From the NCBI GenBank assembly GCA_002440085.1, contig DJRM01000038.1, positions 14,612-24,652 on the forward strand: a stretch of DNA of 10,041 nt, given 5' to 3'. The translations under genes and the position numbers were made by a program. The notes beneath the pieces are model-generated. The model did not search any database. It was given only the letters and a program-made list of their open reading frames with translations, and had not been told where the DNA came from. Shown here in pieces: positions 1-6,466 of the stretch. The number at the start of each line of letters is the position of its first letter. Positions within the stretch are counted from its first letter, which is position 1. Origin of the DNA: Bacteroidales bacterium UBA6360 (GTDB lineage Bacteria; Bacteroidota; Bacteroidia; Bacteroidales; UBA932).

Positions 1-42
1 ATTTCATCAAGACATCCAACGCCGCAGGCCGCCTTTTAGGCG
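1..42 (-). repeat. Dispersed 3'-end repeat, copy 1 (cut by window edge)
   Basis: Read on the minus strand just after the tldD stop codon, this segment aligns without gaps to plus-strand 9211-9252 downstream of rplI. By hand count 33 of 42 bases are identical, including the 15-nt exact core GCGTTGGATGTCTTG. Both copies sit directly behind the 3' end of a gene and have the same orientation relative to it. The alignment runs to base 1, so the element probably continues outside. A small perfect inverted repeat (CGCCT-AAA-AGGCG, 30-42) opens this copy but is not followed by a T-tract. The family is not recognised. Confidence 0.6.
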
Positions 43-47
43 CCCCG

Positions 48-1535
48 TCATTCGCCGCCGACGGTGAGTGACTTGACAAGCACGGTCGGAATGCCGACTG
101 ACACCGGCACCGACTGATCCTTTCCGCAGGTCCAGGTGCCGTTGCTTATGTTGAGGTCGTTGCCGACCATCGTGATGTCGGACAGTGCCTGCGGGCCGTT
201 TCCGATGACATTGATGTCCTTGACCGGTGCAGTCAGGCGTCCGTCTTCGATGAGGAATCCGCTGTTCACATAGAAAGTGAAGTCGCCCTCGCCTATTTGC
301 ACCTGACCGTTCGAAAACTCGTCGACATATATTCCCTTTTTTACGGAGGCCACGATGTCCGCAGCATCGCAGTCTCCGTTTTCCATATATGTCGCCCTCA
401 TTCTCGGAATCGGATTGAATCGGAAATTCTCCCTGCGACCGTTCCCGGTAGGGGAGACTCCGTACCACGCGGCGCTGATGCGGTCGTGAAGGTAATTGGT
501 CAGCACGCCGTTCTCGACCATATATGTCTTCTGCCCCGGGATGCCCTCGTCGTCGAAGGCGCATGCCCCGCGGTTGCCCGGGATTGTCCCGTCGTCCACA
601 ATGCTGATTCCACTGGCGCAGATTCTCTGCCCCATCCTGTCCGAAAAGATTGACTGCCCCTTGCGGTTGAAGTCGGCCTCGAAGGCATGTCCCATGGCCT
701 CGTGCAGCAGAATCCCCGATGCCCCGGCACCCATTACCACCGGCATTTTCCCGCCTTTAGGGCGCACGGCCTCGAAACGCGCGTCAAGATTTCGCAGCAC
801 TCCCTCAGCAAGTTCATTGACCAGGCTGTCCGACAGCATTTCAGCCCCCATTCTGAAACTGCGTGACTCGGACTTGGTAATGTTTGTCGGCTTTCCGTCA
901 AGTCCATGTCCGGAAAATACGGCTGACACAGAAACGCTGCCCATCGGACGGGTCTCGAATGTAAGTTCACCGAGCGAGTTGAACATCATCACCCGGCTTA
1001 CGCTGTCGGAAATCTGGGCTATGACCTTCACCACCCTCGGATCCCTCCTGCGCAGTTCCTCATCAATTCTCTTGAGCAGTTCTGCCATCTTCCGACGGCT
1101 GCAGGACTCCCAGCTGTCTTTCATTCCATAGAGTCCGTCGCGGGGTTTTATGCCGGCTGCTGCCTTTTCATGCGCGTTCCCGTACTTGCTTCCGGAAGGC
1201 GCGTGACCTGCACGGACATTCCGGGTACACCCTCCGGCAGCGCAGATTGCCGCAGCCGCGCCCACGGCTGCCTCCATGTCCCGCCTTTCGGTGGTCTCGC
1301 AGCAGGAATATCCCGTCCGTTCTCCGCAAAGCACCCGGATGCCGGCTCCGAAATCCTCATGATAGCCTCCGGATGTCACCTGCGAGTCTTTCAGAAGCAG
1401 GTTCGTGTAGTTCGTGCATTCAAAATAGATGTCAGCGAAATCCGCTCCTGAAGACAAAGCCTTCGCCATGAGTCCCTCAAGTTCCGCCCTGCTTACCCTG
1501 AAAAGCTCAAGGTACAGATTCTCTCCGTTCTCCAT
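48..1535 (-). CDS. tldD: TldD-type metalloprotease subunit (TldD/PmbA family, peptidase U62)
   Basis: Predicted zinc protease subunit of 495 aa, close to the roughly 480 aa of E. coli TldD. In characterised members TldD pairs with TldE/PmbA and degrades unfolded peptides or removes leader peptides, for example in microcin B17 maturation. The sequence shows the HExxxH zinc motif in LLHEAMGHAFEAD (about residues 278-283) and a late Cys in TCGKD (about residue 470), matching the third zinc ligand of TldD. The N-terminal region (GADFADIY, GAGIRVL) is typical of the family. The start at 1535 is chosen because AGGAGA (1549-1544) lies 8 nt upstream; the frame stays open to 1592, but that extension has no family likeness. 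It is the third gene of an apparent minus-strand operon, 66 nt after the zeta-like gene. A TldE partner may lie beyond the left edge, which cannot be seen. The stretch around residues 100-140 looks poorly conserved. Confidence 0.93.
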   Translation of the reverse strand: MENGENLYLELFRVSRAELEGLMAKALSSGADFADIYFECTNYTNLLLKDSQVTSGGYHEDFGAGIRVLCGERTGYSCCETTERRDMEAAVGAAAAICAAGGCTRNVRAGHAPSGSKYGNAHEKAAAGIKPRDGLYGMKDSWESCSRRKMAELLKRIDEELRRRDPRVVKVIAQISDSVSRVMMFNSLGELTFETRPMGSVSVSAVFSGHGLDGKPTNITKSESRSFRMGAEMLSDSLVNELAEGVLRNLDARFEAVRPKGGKMPVVMGAGASGILLHEAMGHAFEADFNRKGQSIFSDRMGQRICASGISIVDDGTIPGNRGACAFDDEGIPGQKTYMVENGVLTNYLHDRISAAWYGVSPTGNGRRENFRFNPIPRMRATYMENGDCDAADIVASVKKGIYVDEFSNGQVQIGEGDFTFYVNSGFLIEDGRLTAPVKDINVIGNGPQALSDITMVGNDLNISNGTWTCGKDQSVPVSVGIPTVLVKSLTVGGE

Positions 1536-1566
1536 AATCCCGTTCTCCTGTAATCGTCTCTGTTGG

Positions 1567-1612
1567 CCGGCAACCATTCTCGTGCCCGGCAACGCCGCTT
1601 GTTATCCGGCAA
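1567..1612 (-). repeat. Three short direct repeats (TTGCCGG) at the zeta-like/tldD junction
   Basis: The minus strand carries TTGCCGG three times, at 1612-1606, 1592-1586 and 1573-1567, spaced 20 and 19 nt apart. The first copy overlaps the last codons of the zeta-like gene; the other two lie in the 66-nt spacer before tldD. The regular spacing of about two helical turns could suit a repeated protein site, but chance is also possible in GC-rich DNA. Confidence 0.3.
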
Positions 1613-2255
1613 TCGTTCCTCCTTCATCCGCGACGGCGCATCCTGAATCTTCCGCCGAAAGTCTTGTCCGCCCTTCTTCGCACACGTCCTTTATCCGCGC
1701 AAACGTCGCCGCATCCCTCACGAACACCTCGCCTGTTTCGCGAAACCCCTCGGCCACGACCTTGAAGGGCGGCTGCGAATTATCCGCGAGAATCCACCTG
1801 TCGCAAATCTTCATGTAATCGTTGAAAAGATAGTCCAGGCCGACATAGTAGCGCCTTATGATCGTCTCCACCGGGATGTTGTGCCCACCTTTGCCGACTC
1901 TCGCCTTTACCCTCTCCATCGCCCTTTCCGGCGAATCGAGCCAGAAATAGATGACCGTCACGAAATATCCCTCCGCCTGTGCCTTGCGAACCATTTTCAG
2001 CAGCGTGCGCGTCGCAAGCGTGGTCTCTATCCCGAAATCCTTCTTCTTGCGGAACAGATACTGAATCTTCATCAGCATATACCTGCTGGCCTGAAGCGGC
2101 ACCTTCTCCGGCTCGTACGGAGACAGACCCTTCGCGAACTCGTCCGAATTCACGAACTGTGCGCATTCGAGCATCTCGGGCAGCAGAGTGTATGACGCGG
2201 TCGTCTTCCCTGAGCCGTTGCAGCCCGACACGATGTAGAGTTTAGGCATAGACAT
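1602..2255 (-). CDS. Zeta-toxin-like P-loop kinase (COG4185-type ATPase)
   Basis: Protein of 217 aa with an N-terminal Walker A motif, GCNGSGKTT (residues 11-19), NSDE at 36-39 and GIETTL (75-80), which matches the FxxETT signature of zeta-toxin/COG4185 proteins. Further on are HNIPVETIIRRYYVGLDYL and DRWILADNS (152-160), which also fit COG4185. Zeta toxins of the epsilon-zeta systems phosphorylate UDP-N-acetylglucosamine; many chromosomal COG4185 proteins have no proven substrate. The start at 2255 has a strong SD, GGAGG (2269-2265), 9 nt upstream; the next Met at 2249 would be spaced less well. The last 40 or so residues form a charged, low-complexity tail. No small antitoxin ORF is seen on either side: the neighbours are TIGR02757 (42 nt upstream) and tldD. 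It is therefore an orphan kinase or housekeeping ATPase; toxicity is not supported by context. Confidence 0.82.
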   Translation of the reverse strand: MSMPKLYIVSGCNGSGKTTASYTLLPEMLECAQFVNSDEFAKGLSPYEPEKVPLQASRYMLMKIQYLFRKKKDFGIETTLATRTLLKMVRKAQAEGYFVTVIYFWLDSPERAMERVKARVGKGGHNIPVETIIRRYYVGLDYLFNDYMKICDRWILADNSQPPFKVVAEGFRETGEVFVRDAATFARIKDVCEEGRTRLSAEDSGCAVADEGGTIAG

Positions 2256-2297
2256 CAGATTAATCCTCCAATAGATGCGTTTCTTTCCTCAAATGTC

Positions 2298-3011
2298 TCA
2301 ATGGGTTACTCCGTATCCGAAGAGAGCGAAGTCCCCAAGGCACGGGTCGTCCGGGAATATCTCCCGAAAGCTGTCCGTAATCTCCGTTGCAGTCACCATG
2401 TCCTTCTGTCGCCTCTCTGTAAGGCCGAGTGCCGTCGCTTCATCGTAGACATGCACGTCCAGAGGAATTATCAGGCTGCGTCTGTCCGTATGCTTCCATA
2501 CTCCGAGGTCCACCTTCCCGTCGTCGCGCACAAGCCATCGGCGCATCATGTTTATCTTTTTGTTCGGAGCCCTGCGATCCGGTTTCTGACCATACACCCT
2601 CACTCTGAACCCCTCGTCATCCAGCCCCTCAAGGCTCGGCACAGCAGCCTCTCCGCATTCGGAGTACAGTTCGCGCAGCCGGGCACATATCCCCGCAAAC
2701 TCGCTCCATCTTACCGTCCTGTGCAGGCTTGTCGTGTCGTTGCGGTATTCTCCATTCATTACGTAATCGTATGGTTTCCAATTCATTTCGTCGAAAGCTC
2801 GTCCGCAGTCCCGTACAATCATAGCCCTTCGCCCCCAGGCAAGATGCGCGGAAATCACCGCCGCAATCTCCACGTCCGCGAGGCTGCATTTTCCCGCCGC
2901 ATAGTCCTCGGCAAAATGTCTCGGGAATGCTATCGGGTCTTCCGTGAAATATTTCCTGTCATTGTAGGTCTCTGCCCATTCGATGAGCATTTCCCTTATT
3001 CTGTCGTCCAT
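2298..3011 (-). CDS. TIGR02757 / DUF2400 family protein
   Basis: Protein of 237 aa, near the usual length for TIGR02757 (DUF2400), a family common in Bacteroidota with no assigned biochemical role. Features matching the family are EDPIAFPRHF near the N-terminus, APNKKINMMRRWLVRDDGKVD in the second half, IIPLDVHVYDEATALGL, and the C-terminal DFALFGYGV. The C-terminal half resembles HhH-GPD DNA-glycosylase folds by my recollection, which hints at nucleic-acid binding but proves nothing. The start at 3011 (MDDRIREML) was chosen over the longer ATG choices at 3059 and 3074, because those would overlap the candidate promoter and add a segment with no family likeness. No SD is visible. It is the first gene of the leftward operon with the zeta-like gene (42 nt downstream) and tldD. 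Confidence 0.85.
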   Translation of the reverse strand: MDDRIREMLIEWAETYNDRKYFTEDPIAFPRHFAEDYAAGKCSLADVEIAAVISAHLAWGRRAMIVRDCGRAFDEMNWKPYDYVMNGEYRNDTTSLHRTVRWSEFAGICARLRELYSECGEAAVPSLEGLDDEGFRVRVYGQKPDRRAPNKKINMMRRWLVRDDGKVDLGVWKHTDRRSLIIPLDVHVYDEATALGLTERRQKDMVTATEITDSFREIFPDDPCLGDFALFGYGVTH

Positions 3012-3029
3012 ATCTGTCAAAAATGTCTG

Positions 3030-3037
3030 CAAAATTA
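3030..3037 (-). promoter_or_regulatory. Candidate -7 box for the leftward operon
   Basis: The minus strand reads TAATTTTG followed by CAG, fitting the Bacteroidota -7 consensus TAnnTTTG. It would place the start of transcription about 12-15 nt before the ATG at 3011. No TTTG -33 box is found 19-21 nt upstream, so the call rests on one half-site only. Confidence 0.4.
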
Positions 3038-3068
3038 TTAAAAAATGAGACAGCTTCATGCCCTGCCA

Positions 3069-3101
3069 TTGCAATATATTACGAGAAATTTGATAAATTT
3101 G
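3069..3101 (+). promoter_or_regulatory. Candidate Bacteroidota-type promoter for the acyltransferase operon
   Basis: The -7 box TAAATTTG (3094-3101) fits TAnnTTTG exactly. A weak -33 half-site TTG (3069-3071) lies 22 nt upstream, slightly further than the usual 19-21. Only 6 nt separate the -7 box from the ATG at 3108, so the transcript should start with almost no leader. It sits back to back with the leftward -7 box in a 96-bp divergent region. Confidence 0.5.
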
Positions 3102-3107
3102 CAGGAT

Positions 3108-4013
3108 ATGAAGAAATTGAAGCTGACATTATTGACCGGTGCTGTGCGTTTTCTCGCGATATTTCCGCTGAAAGTGCACTACTTCTGGGCCGATGTCATC
3201 GCATGGGTTCTCCGTAGCGTCGTCGGCTACAGAAGGGAGGTTGTCGCCATAAACATGGGACGCTCATTTCCCGCCTCCGTATGCTACTACGACACGATTG
3301 AGCGGCTTTCGCGGGAATATTACCGTCACATGTCAGAAATAATTGTCGAGGCGATATGGTTCTCCGGCGCGACACCCGAGAAGATGCGCAAATCCGGACT
3401 CGTGCGGATTGTAAATTCGCGAATAGTGGAAGAAGCGTGGAATTCGGCGCCGTCCGTCATAGTATTCTATTCCCATTGCGGCAACTGGGAACTCATGGGA
3501 GGCGCCCCTTACGCCGAATGCAGCGATCTTGAGCGTTTCCCTGTTCCTGTGGAGAATCTCCGATGTGTCTACAAACAGCTGCATGACGATGCCTGGGATG
3601 AATTTTTCCGAAAAAACAGGACATCGGTGGTCCGCAATGACGGTCTTATGCTCGAGTCGAAGCGTCTTCTTCGCTATATGCTTACCCACCGCAATGACCG
3701 TCTGACATATTTCCTTAACATAGACCAGTCTCCGGAAATTTCTGCGGTCAGCATCGGAACGTTCATGAACCAGCCGACGAAGGCTTTTCTAGGTCCGGCG
3801 GAGGTCGCCCACAAGCTCGGTTCCGCTGTCCTCTACATGAACTTCGATCGTACGGAGCGCGGACACTACGATATCTCGTTCAGCCCAATCTGCATGAATG
3901 CTGCCGAAATGGAGCCTAAGGACATAATCCGAAAGTATTACGATCTTCTCGAAGCCGAGATACACCGCTGTCCTGCCAACTGGCTGTGGTCTCACAAGAG
4001 ATGGAAAGACTGA
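3108..4013 (+). CDS. Lysophospholipid acyltransferase family protein (LpxL/HtrB-like)
   Basis: Protein of 301 aa, typical for the LpxL/HtrB (LPLAT, lipid A acyltransferase) family, which transfers acyl chains to lipid A precursors or related lipids at the inner face of the cytoplasmic membrane. The catalytic HX4E motif is HCGNWE (residues 123-128) within VFYSHCGNWELMGG, and the C-terminus WLWSHKRWKD is the usual family ending. The N-terminus is amphipathic to hydrophobic (LTLLTGAVRFLAIFPLK), suiting membrane association. The start at 3108 is preferred over the upstream ATG at 3045 because the predicted promoter overlaps that extension and family members begin near here. It leads a same-strand run with DUF4831 (18 nt downstream), pepD and the peptide transporter. 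Whether the acceptor is lipid A or another Bacteroidota lipid cannot be told from the sequence. Confidence 0.88.
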   Translation: MKKLKLTLLTGAVRFLAIFPLKVHYFWADVIAWVLRSVVGYRREVVAINMGRSFPASVCYYDTIERLSREYYRHMSEIIVEAIWFSGATPEKMRKSGLVRIVNSRIVEEAWNSAPSVIVFYSHCGNWELMGGAPYAECSDLERFPVPVENLRCVYKQLHDDAWDEFFRKNRTSVVRNDGLMLESKRLLRYMLTHRNDRLTYFLNIDQSPEISAVSIGTFMNQPTKAFLGPAEVAHKLGSAVLYMNFDRTERGHYDISFSPICMNAAEMEPKDIIRKYYDLLEAEIHRCPANWLWSHKRWKD

Positions 4014-4031
4014 AAAAATTTTTTGTTTGAT

Positions 4032-4889
4032 ATGAAACGTGTATTCCTGATTTTGATTGCAGGCATTCTCGGAATTTCCGCCCATGCGCAGGAACCGGTT
4101 GCCTTGAAGATTAAGGTGAGCGCCGTGCAGGAGCGGTTTTATGCCGGACCGTACGCTAAATATGCAGTGAAGTATCTCGGTGTCGAGGCCGAGCAGTCCT
4201 CGTCTGCTTCCACTGTCCTTACGGCCGTGAGCGTGGCCACGGAACCCGCAGCTTCGGATGAACTTGCTTTTACATCCGGGAGGCCTCTTGACAAAAAGGC
4301 CGACTTTTCGGCGATCCCTCTTCTCAAGGCCAATGTGGGGCAGCGCAGTCTCGAACTCTCCGCGGCACGTGCTGCAGATCAGATTCTTGATATAAGACAG
4401 AAACGCTATCAGATACTTACCGGCGACACGGACATGTCGCTTTCCGGAGAGAGTCTCAGACTTACCCTTGACGAATTTGCCCGTCAGGAAGCCGAACTTC
4501 TCAAACTTTTCCTCGGCTACTCTGTCTCCAATGAGCTTGAGGGCGAGTTCTGCGTTCTTCCGAAAGCCGGCGAGGACAGCCACATCTATGTCGCTTTCCG
4601 CGTTTCGGAGAACGGTCTTCTTCCGGCCGAGCACCTTGAGGGACGCATGGTGACAATCGAACTTACCCCGACTAATATCCCGGAACCGCTTGAGGTTCAA
4701 GGCGTTCCTGCTAAGAAAAAGAAGGTTCCGAAAGGATTCCAGTGGGAGTCGAAGACGGAATTTGTTCCGGCGGAATGCGTGCTCAAGATGCGTGACGGGG
4801 CGAATGTGCTTCTTCAGGGCAACGTTGTCATTCCCCAGCTCGGATATGAACGCGTCTACGATGAACTCGTTCCGGTGGAAAAGAAATAG
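4032..4889 (+). CDS. DUF4831 family secreted protein
   Basis: Protein of 285 aa with a classic Sec signal peptide: MKR, then a hydrophobic core FLILIAGILGI, then AHA with cleavage likely before Gln20. No Cys follows, so it is not a lipoprotein; a periplasmic location is inferred. The motif YAGPYAKYAVKYLGV (residues 37-51) and the middle stretch ILTGDTDMSL ... FARQEAELLKLFLG match my recollection of DUF4831, an uncharacterised Bacteroidota family. The start ATG at 4032 gives the correct signal peptide; an in-frame TTG at 4023 would add three residues. There is no SD, only an AT-rich leader. It lies 18 nt after the acyltransferase and 31 nt before pepD, consistent with one transcript. Function is unknown; the context hints at an envelope role. 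Confidence 0.78.
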   Translation: MKRVFLILIAGILGISAHAQEPVALKIKVSAVQERFYAGPYAKYAVKYLGVEAEQSSSASTVLTAVSVATEPAASDELAFTSGRPLDKKADFSAIPLLKANVGQRSLELSAARAADQILDIRQKRYQILTGDTDMSLSGESLRLTLDEFARQEAELLKLFLGYSVSNELEGEFCVLPKAGEDSHIYVAFRVSENGLLPAEHLEGRMVTIELTPTNIPEPLEVQGVPAKKKKVPKGFQWESKTEFVPAECVLKMRDGANVLLQGNVVIPQLGYERVYDELVPVEKK

Positions 4890-4920
4890 ATTTCGTAAAA
4901 ATATATAATTATATAGGTAT

Positions 4921-6408
4921 ATGACAATTAAGGATTTGGATCCACAGATTGTGTGGAAGAACTTTTACGGGATTACGCGTATTCCGAGACCTTCGAAGCA
5001 TGAGGAAAAAATCGCCAAGTATCTTTACGACTGGGGCGTAAGCCACGGTTTTGAAACCATTATCGACGGCACTCCTATCGGCAACGTAATAATACGCAAG
5101 CCTGCGACACCGGGCTGCGAGAACATGAAAGGGGTGATTCTTCAGGGGCACATGGATATGGTGCCTCAGAAGAACGCCGACACGGTGCACGATTTCGAAA
5201 AAGACCCGATTGAGACGGTAATCGACGGGGATTGGGTTCGTGCGAAGGGCACGACTCTCGGTGCGGACAACGGACTGGGCGTGGCAATGGCGCTTTCCGT
5301 GCTCGAATCCGATGACATCAAGCACGGACCTCTCGAAGTCCTCGTGACATTTGACGAGGAGACAGGAATGACAGGCGCCCAGGCCCTGAAGCCCGGCGTG
5401 CTCAAGGGAGAGATTCTCATCAACCTCGACTCTGAGACCGAGGGCGAGCTCTATGTCGGCTGCGCCGGAGGGCTTGATGCCTCCGCGTTTGCGAAGTATG
5501 CCCCGGAAGAGCCTGCCAAGGACTGGGAATGCTGGTCTCTGGCAGTGAAGGGCTTCAAGGGCGGACATTCCGGAATGGACATAATTCTTTACCGCGCCAA
5601 TGCGAACAAGGTGATGGCTCGGGTGCTCTATGCGCTCATCACCAAGGCCGATGTGAAACTCCTTGATCTTGAAGGCGGTACACTCAGAAATGCGATTCCT
5701 CGTGAGGCGTTTGCGACTGTTTATGTGCCGGCTGCCAAGGTTGCTGAGGCAAAGCGTGTCGCAGAGGAGACCTTCGCGGCAATCAAGGCCGAGTATGCGA
5801 CGACCGACCCTGATGCGCAGATGGTCTTTGAACCATACAGATCTGCGGAAGGGGAGTGCTGTGACCACAGCGAGTGCCTTTATGTTCCCGAGGAGGACGC
5901 GCTCCGTTTTGTGCGCGCGCTTCTTGCCTGCCCGGACGGCGTGGAGAGGATGAGCAGCGACATCCCGGGACTTGTAGAGACTTCCAACAACCTCGCGGTT
6001 GTGAAGATAGAGAAAGGGGAGTTCGCTCTCAAGACACTGATGAGGAGTTCCGTAGACTCCGCAAAGGAGGCTCTTGCCGAGAAATTCGACGCGGTCTTCA
6101 AGCTTGCCGGCATTTCCACGGAATTCACCGGCGGCTACTCCGGCTGGGCGCCGAACCCTTCATCCGCGATTCTCGCAACAATGAAGGAGGTCTATCACAG
6201 GCTCTACGGCAAGGAACCGGCAGTGATGGCAATCCATGCCGGACTGGAGTGCGGCATTCTCAGCGGTGCTTATCCGCACTGGGACATGGTCTCATTTGGC
6301 CCGACCCTCCTCAGCCCGCATTCCCCTGACGAGCGTGCCAACATACCGTCGGTGGCCAAGGCCTGGGATTTCCTCAAGGCTGTACTTGCTGCGATACCGG
6401 AAAAATAA
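4921..6408 (+). CDS. pepD: Aminoacyl-histidine dipeptidase PepD (Xaa-His dipeptidase, M20C)
   Basis: Cytosolic metallopeptidase of 495 aa, close to E. coli PepD (485 aa), which cleaves a broad range of dipeptides including Xaa-His. The di-zinc centre is readable: QGHMDMV (His77, Asp79), the bridging Asp116 in LGADNGLG, the catalytic Glu pair 146-147 in FDEETGMTGA, Asp170 in INLDSE, and His439 in IHAGLECG near the C-terminus. The GGHSGMDI segment of the lid/dimerisation domain is also present. The start at 4921 places DLDPQIVWKNF at the usual N-terminus. No SD is visible; the 31-nt upstream gap is AT-rich and has no TAnnTTTG box, so co-transcription with DUF4831 is likely. The downstream neighbour is a POT peptide symporter, so imported di/tripeptides can be cleaved directly. 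Confidence 0.95.
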   Translation: MTIKDLDPQIVWKNFYGITRIPRPSKHEEKIAKYLYDWGVSHGFETIIDGTPIGNVIIRKPATPGCENMKGVILQGHMDMVPQKNADTVHDFEKDPIETVIDGDWVRAKGTTLGADNGLGVAMALSVLESDDIKHGPLEVLVTFDEETGMTGAQALKPGVLKGEILINLDSETEGELYVGCAGGLDASAFAKYAPEEPAKDWECWSLAVKGFKGGHSGMDIILYRANANKVMARVLYALITKADVKLLDLEGGTLRNAIPREAFATVYVPAAKVAEAKRVAEETFAAIKAEYATTDPDAQMVFEPYRSAEGECCDHSECLYVPEEDALRFVRALLACPDGVERMSSDIPGLVETSNNLAVVKIEKGEFALKTLMRSSVDSAKEALAEKFDAVFKLAGISTEFTGGYSGWAPNPSSAILATMKEVYHRLYGKEPAVMAIHAGLECGILSGAYPHWDMVSFGPTLLSPHSPDERANIPSVAKAWDFLKAVLAAIPEK

Positions 6409-6417
6409 GGGACTGCG

Positions 6418-6432
6418 TCCTCTCTTAGAGGA
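6418..6432 (+). other. Small hairpin between pepD and the peptide transporter
   Basis: TCCTCT-CTT-AGAGGA forms a perfect 6-bp stem with a 3-nt loop in the 58-nt gap. No T-tract follows, so it is not a normal intrinsic terminator. It could affect mRNA stability or differential expression of the two genes, or be incidental. Confidence 0.35.
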
Positions 6433-6466
6433 TATTGTGAAAATAAATAACTAAAAGAAAGACAAT

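Noticed and set aside
30..42. Terminator after tldD
   Set aside because: CGCCT-AAA-AGGCG is only 5 bp and is not followed by a T-run on the minus strand.
1536..1592. N-terminal extension of TldD to an upstream ATG
   Set aside because: The AGGAGA at 1549-1544 lies inside this segment and is ideally spaced for the ATG at 1535; the extension resembles no TldD N-terminus.
1602..3011. Toxin-antitoxin pair made of the zeta-like kinase and the TIGR02757 protein
   Set aside because: TIGR02757 is a conserved stand-alone family of a size and sequence unlike epsilon-type antitoxins; adjacency alone does not make a pair.
2301..3041. 246-codon plus-strand open frame over the TIGR02757 gene
   Set aside because: The minus strand carries the conserved family motifs; this frame is a mirror of it with atypical composition.
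3789..4700. 303-codon open frame antisense to the acyltransferase and DUF4831 genes
   Set aside because: It spans two well-supported genes, is low in family-like features, and has no SD or promoter of its own.
4909..5868. 319-codon open frame antisense to pepD
   Set aside because: It overlaps a gene with all its zinc ligands in place, has no recognisable family, and reflects GC-biased codon use giving open frames on the opposite strand.
6418..6432. Terminator between pepD and the transporter
   Set aside because: The stem is only 6 bp and no T-run follows, so termination is not supported.
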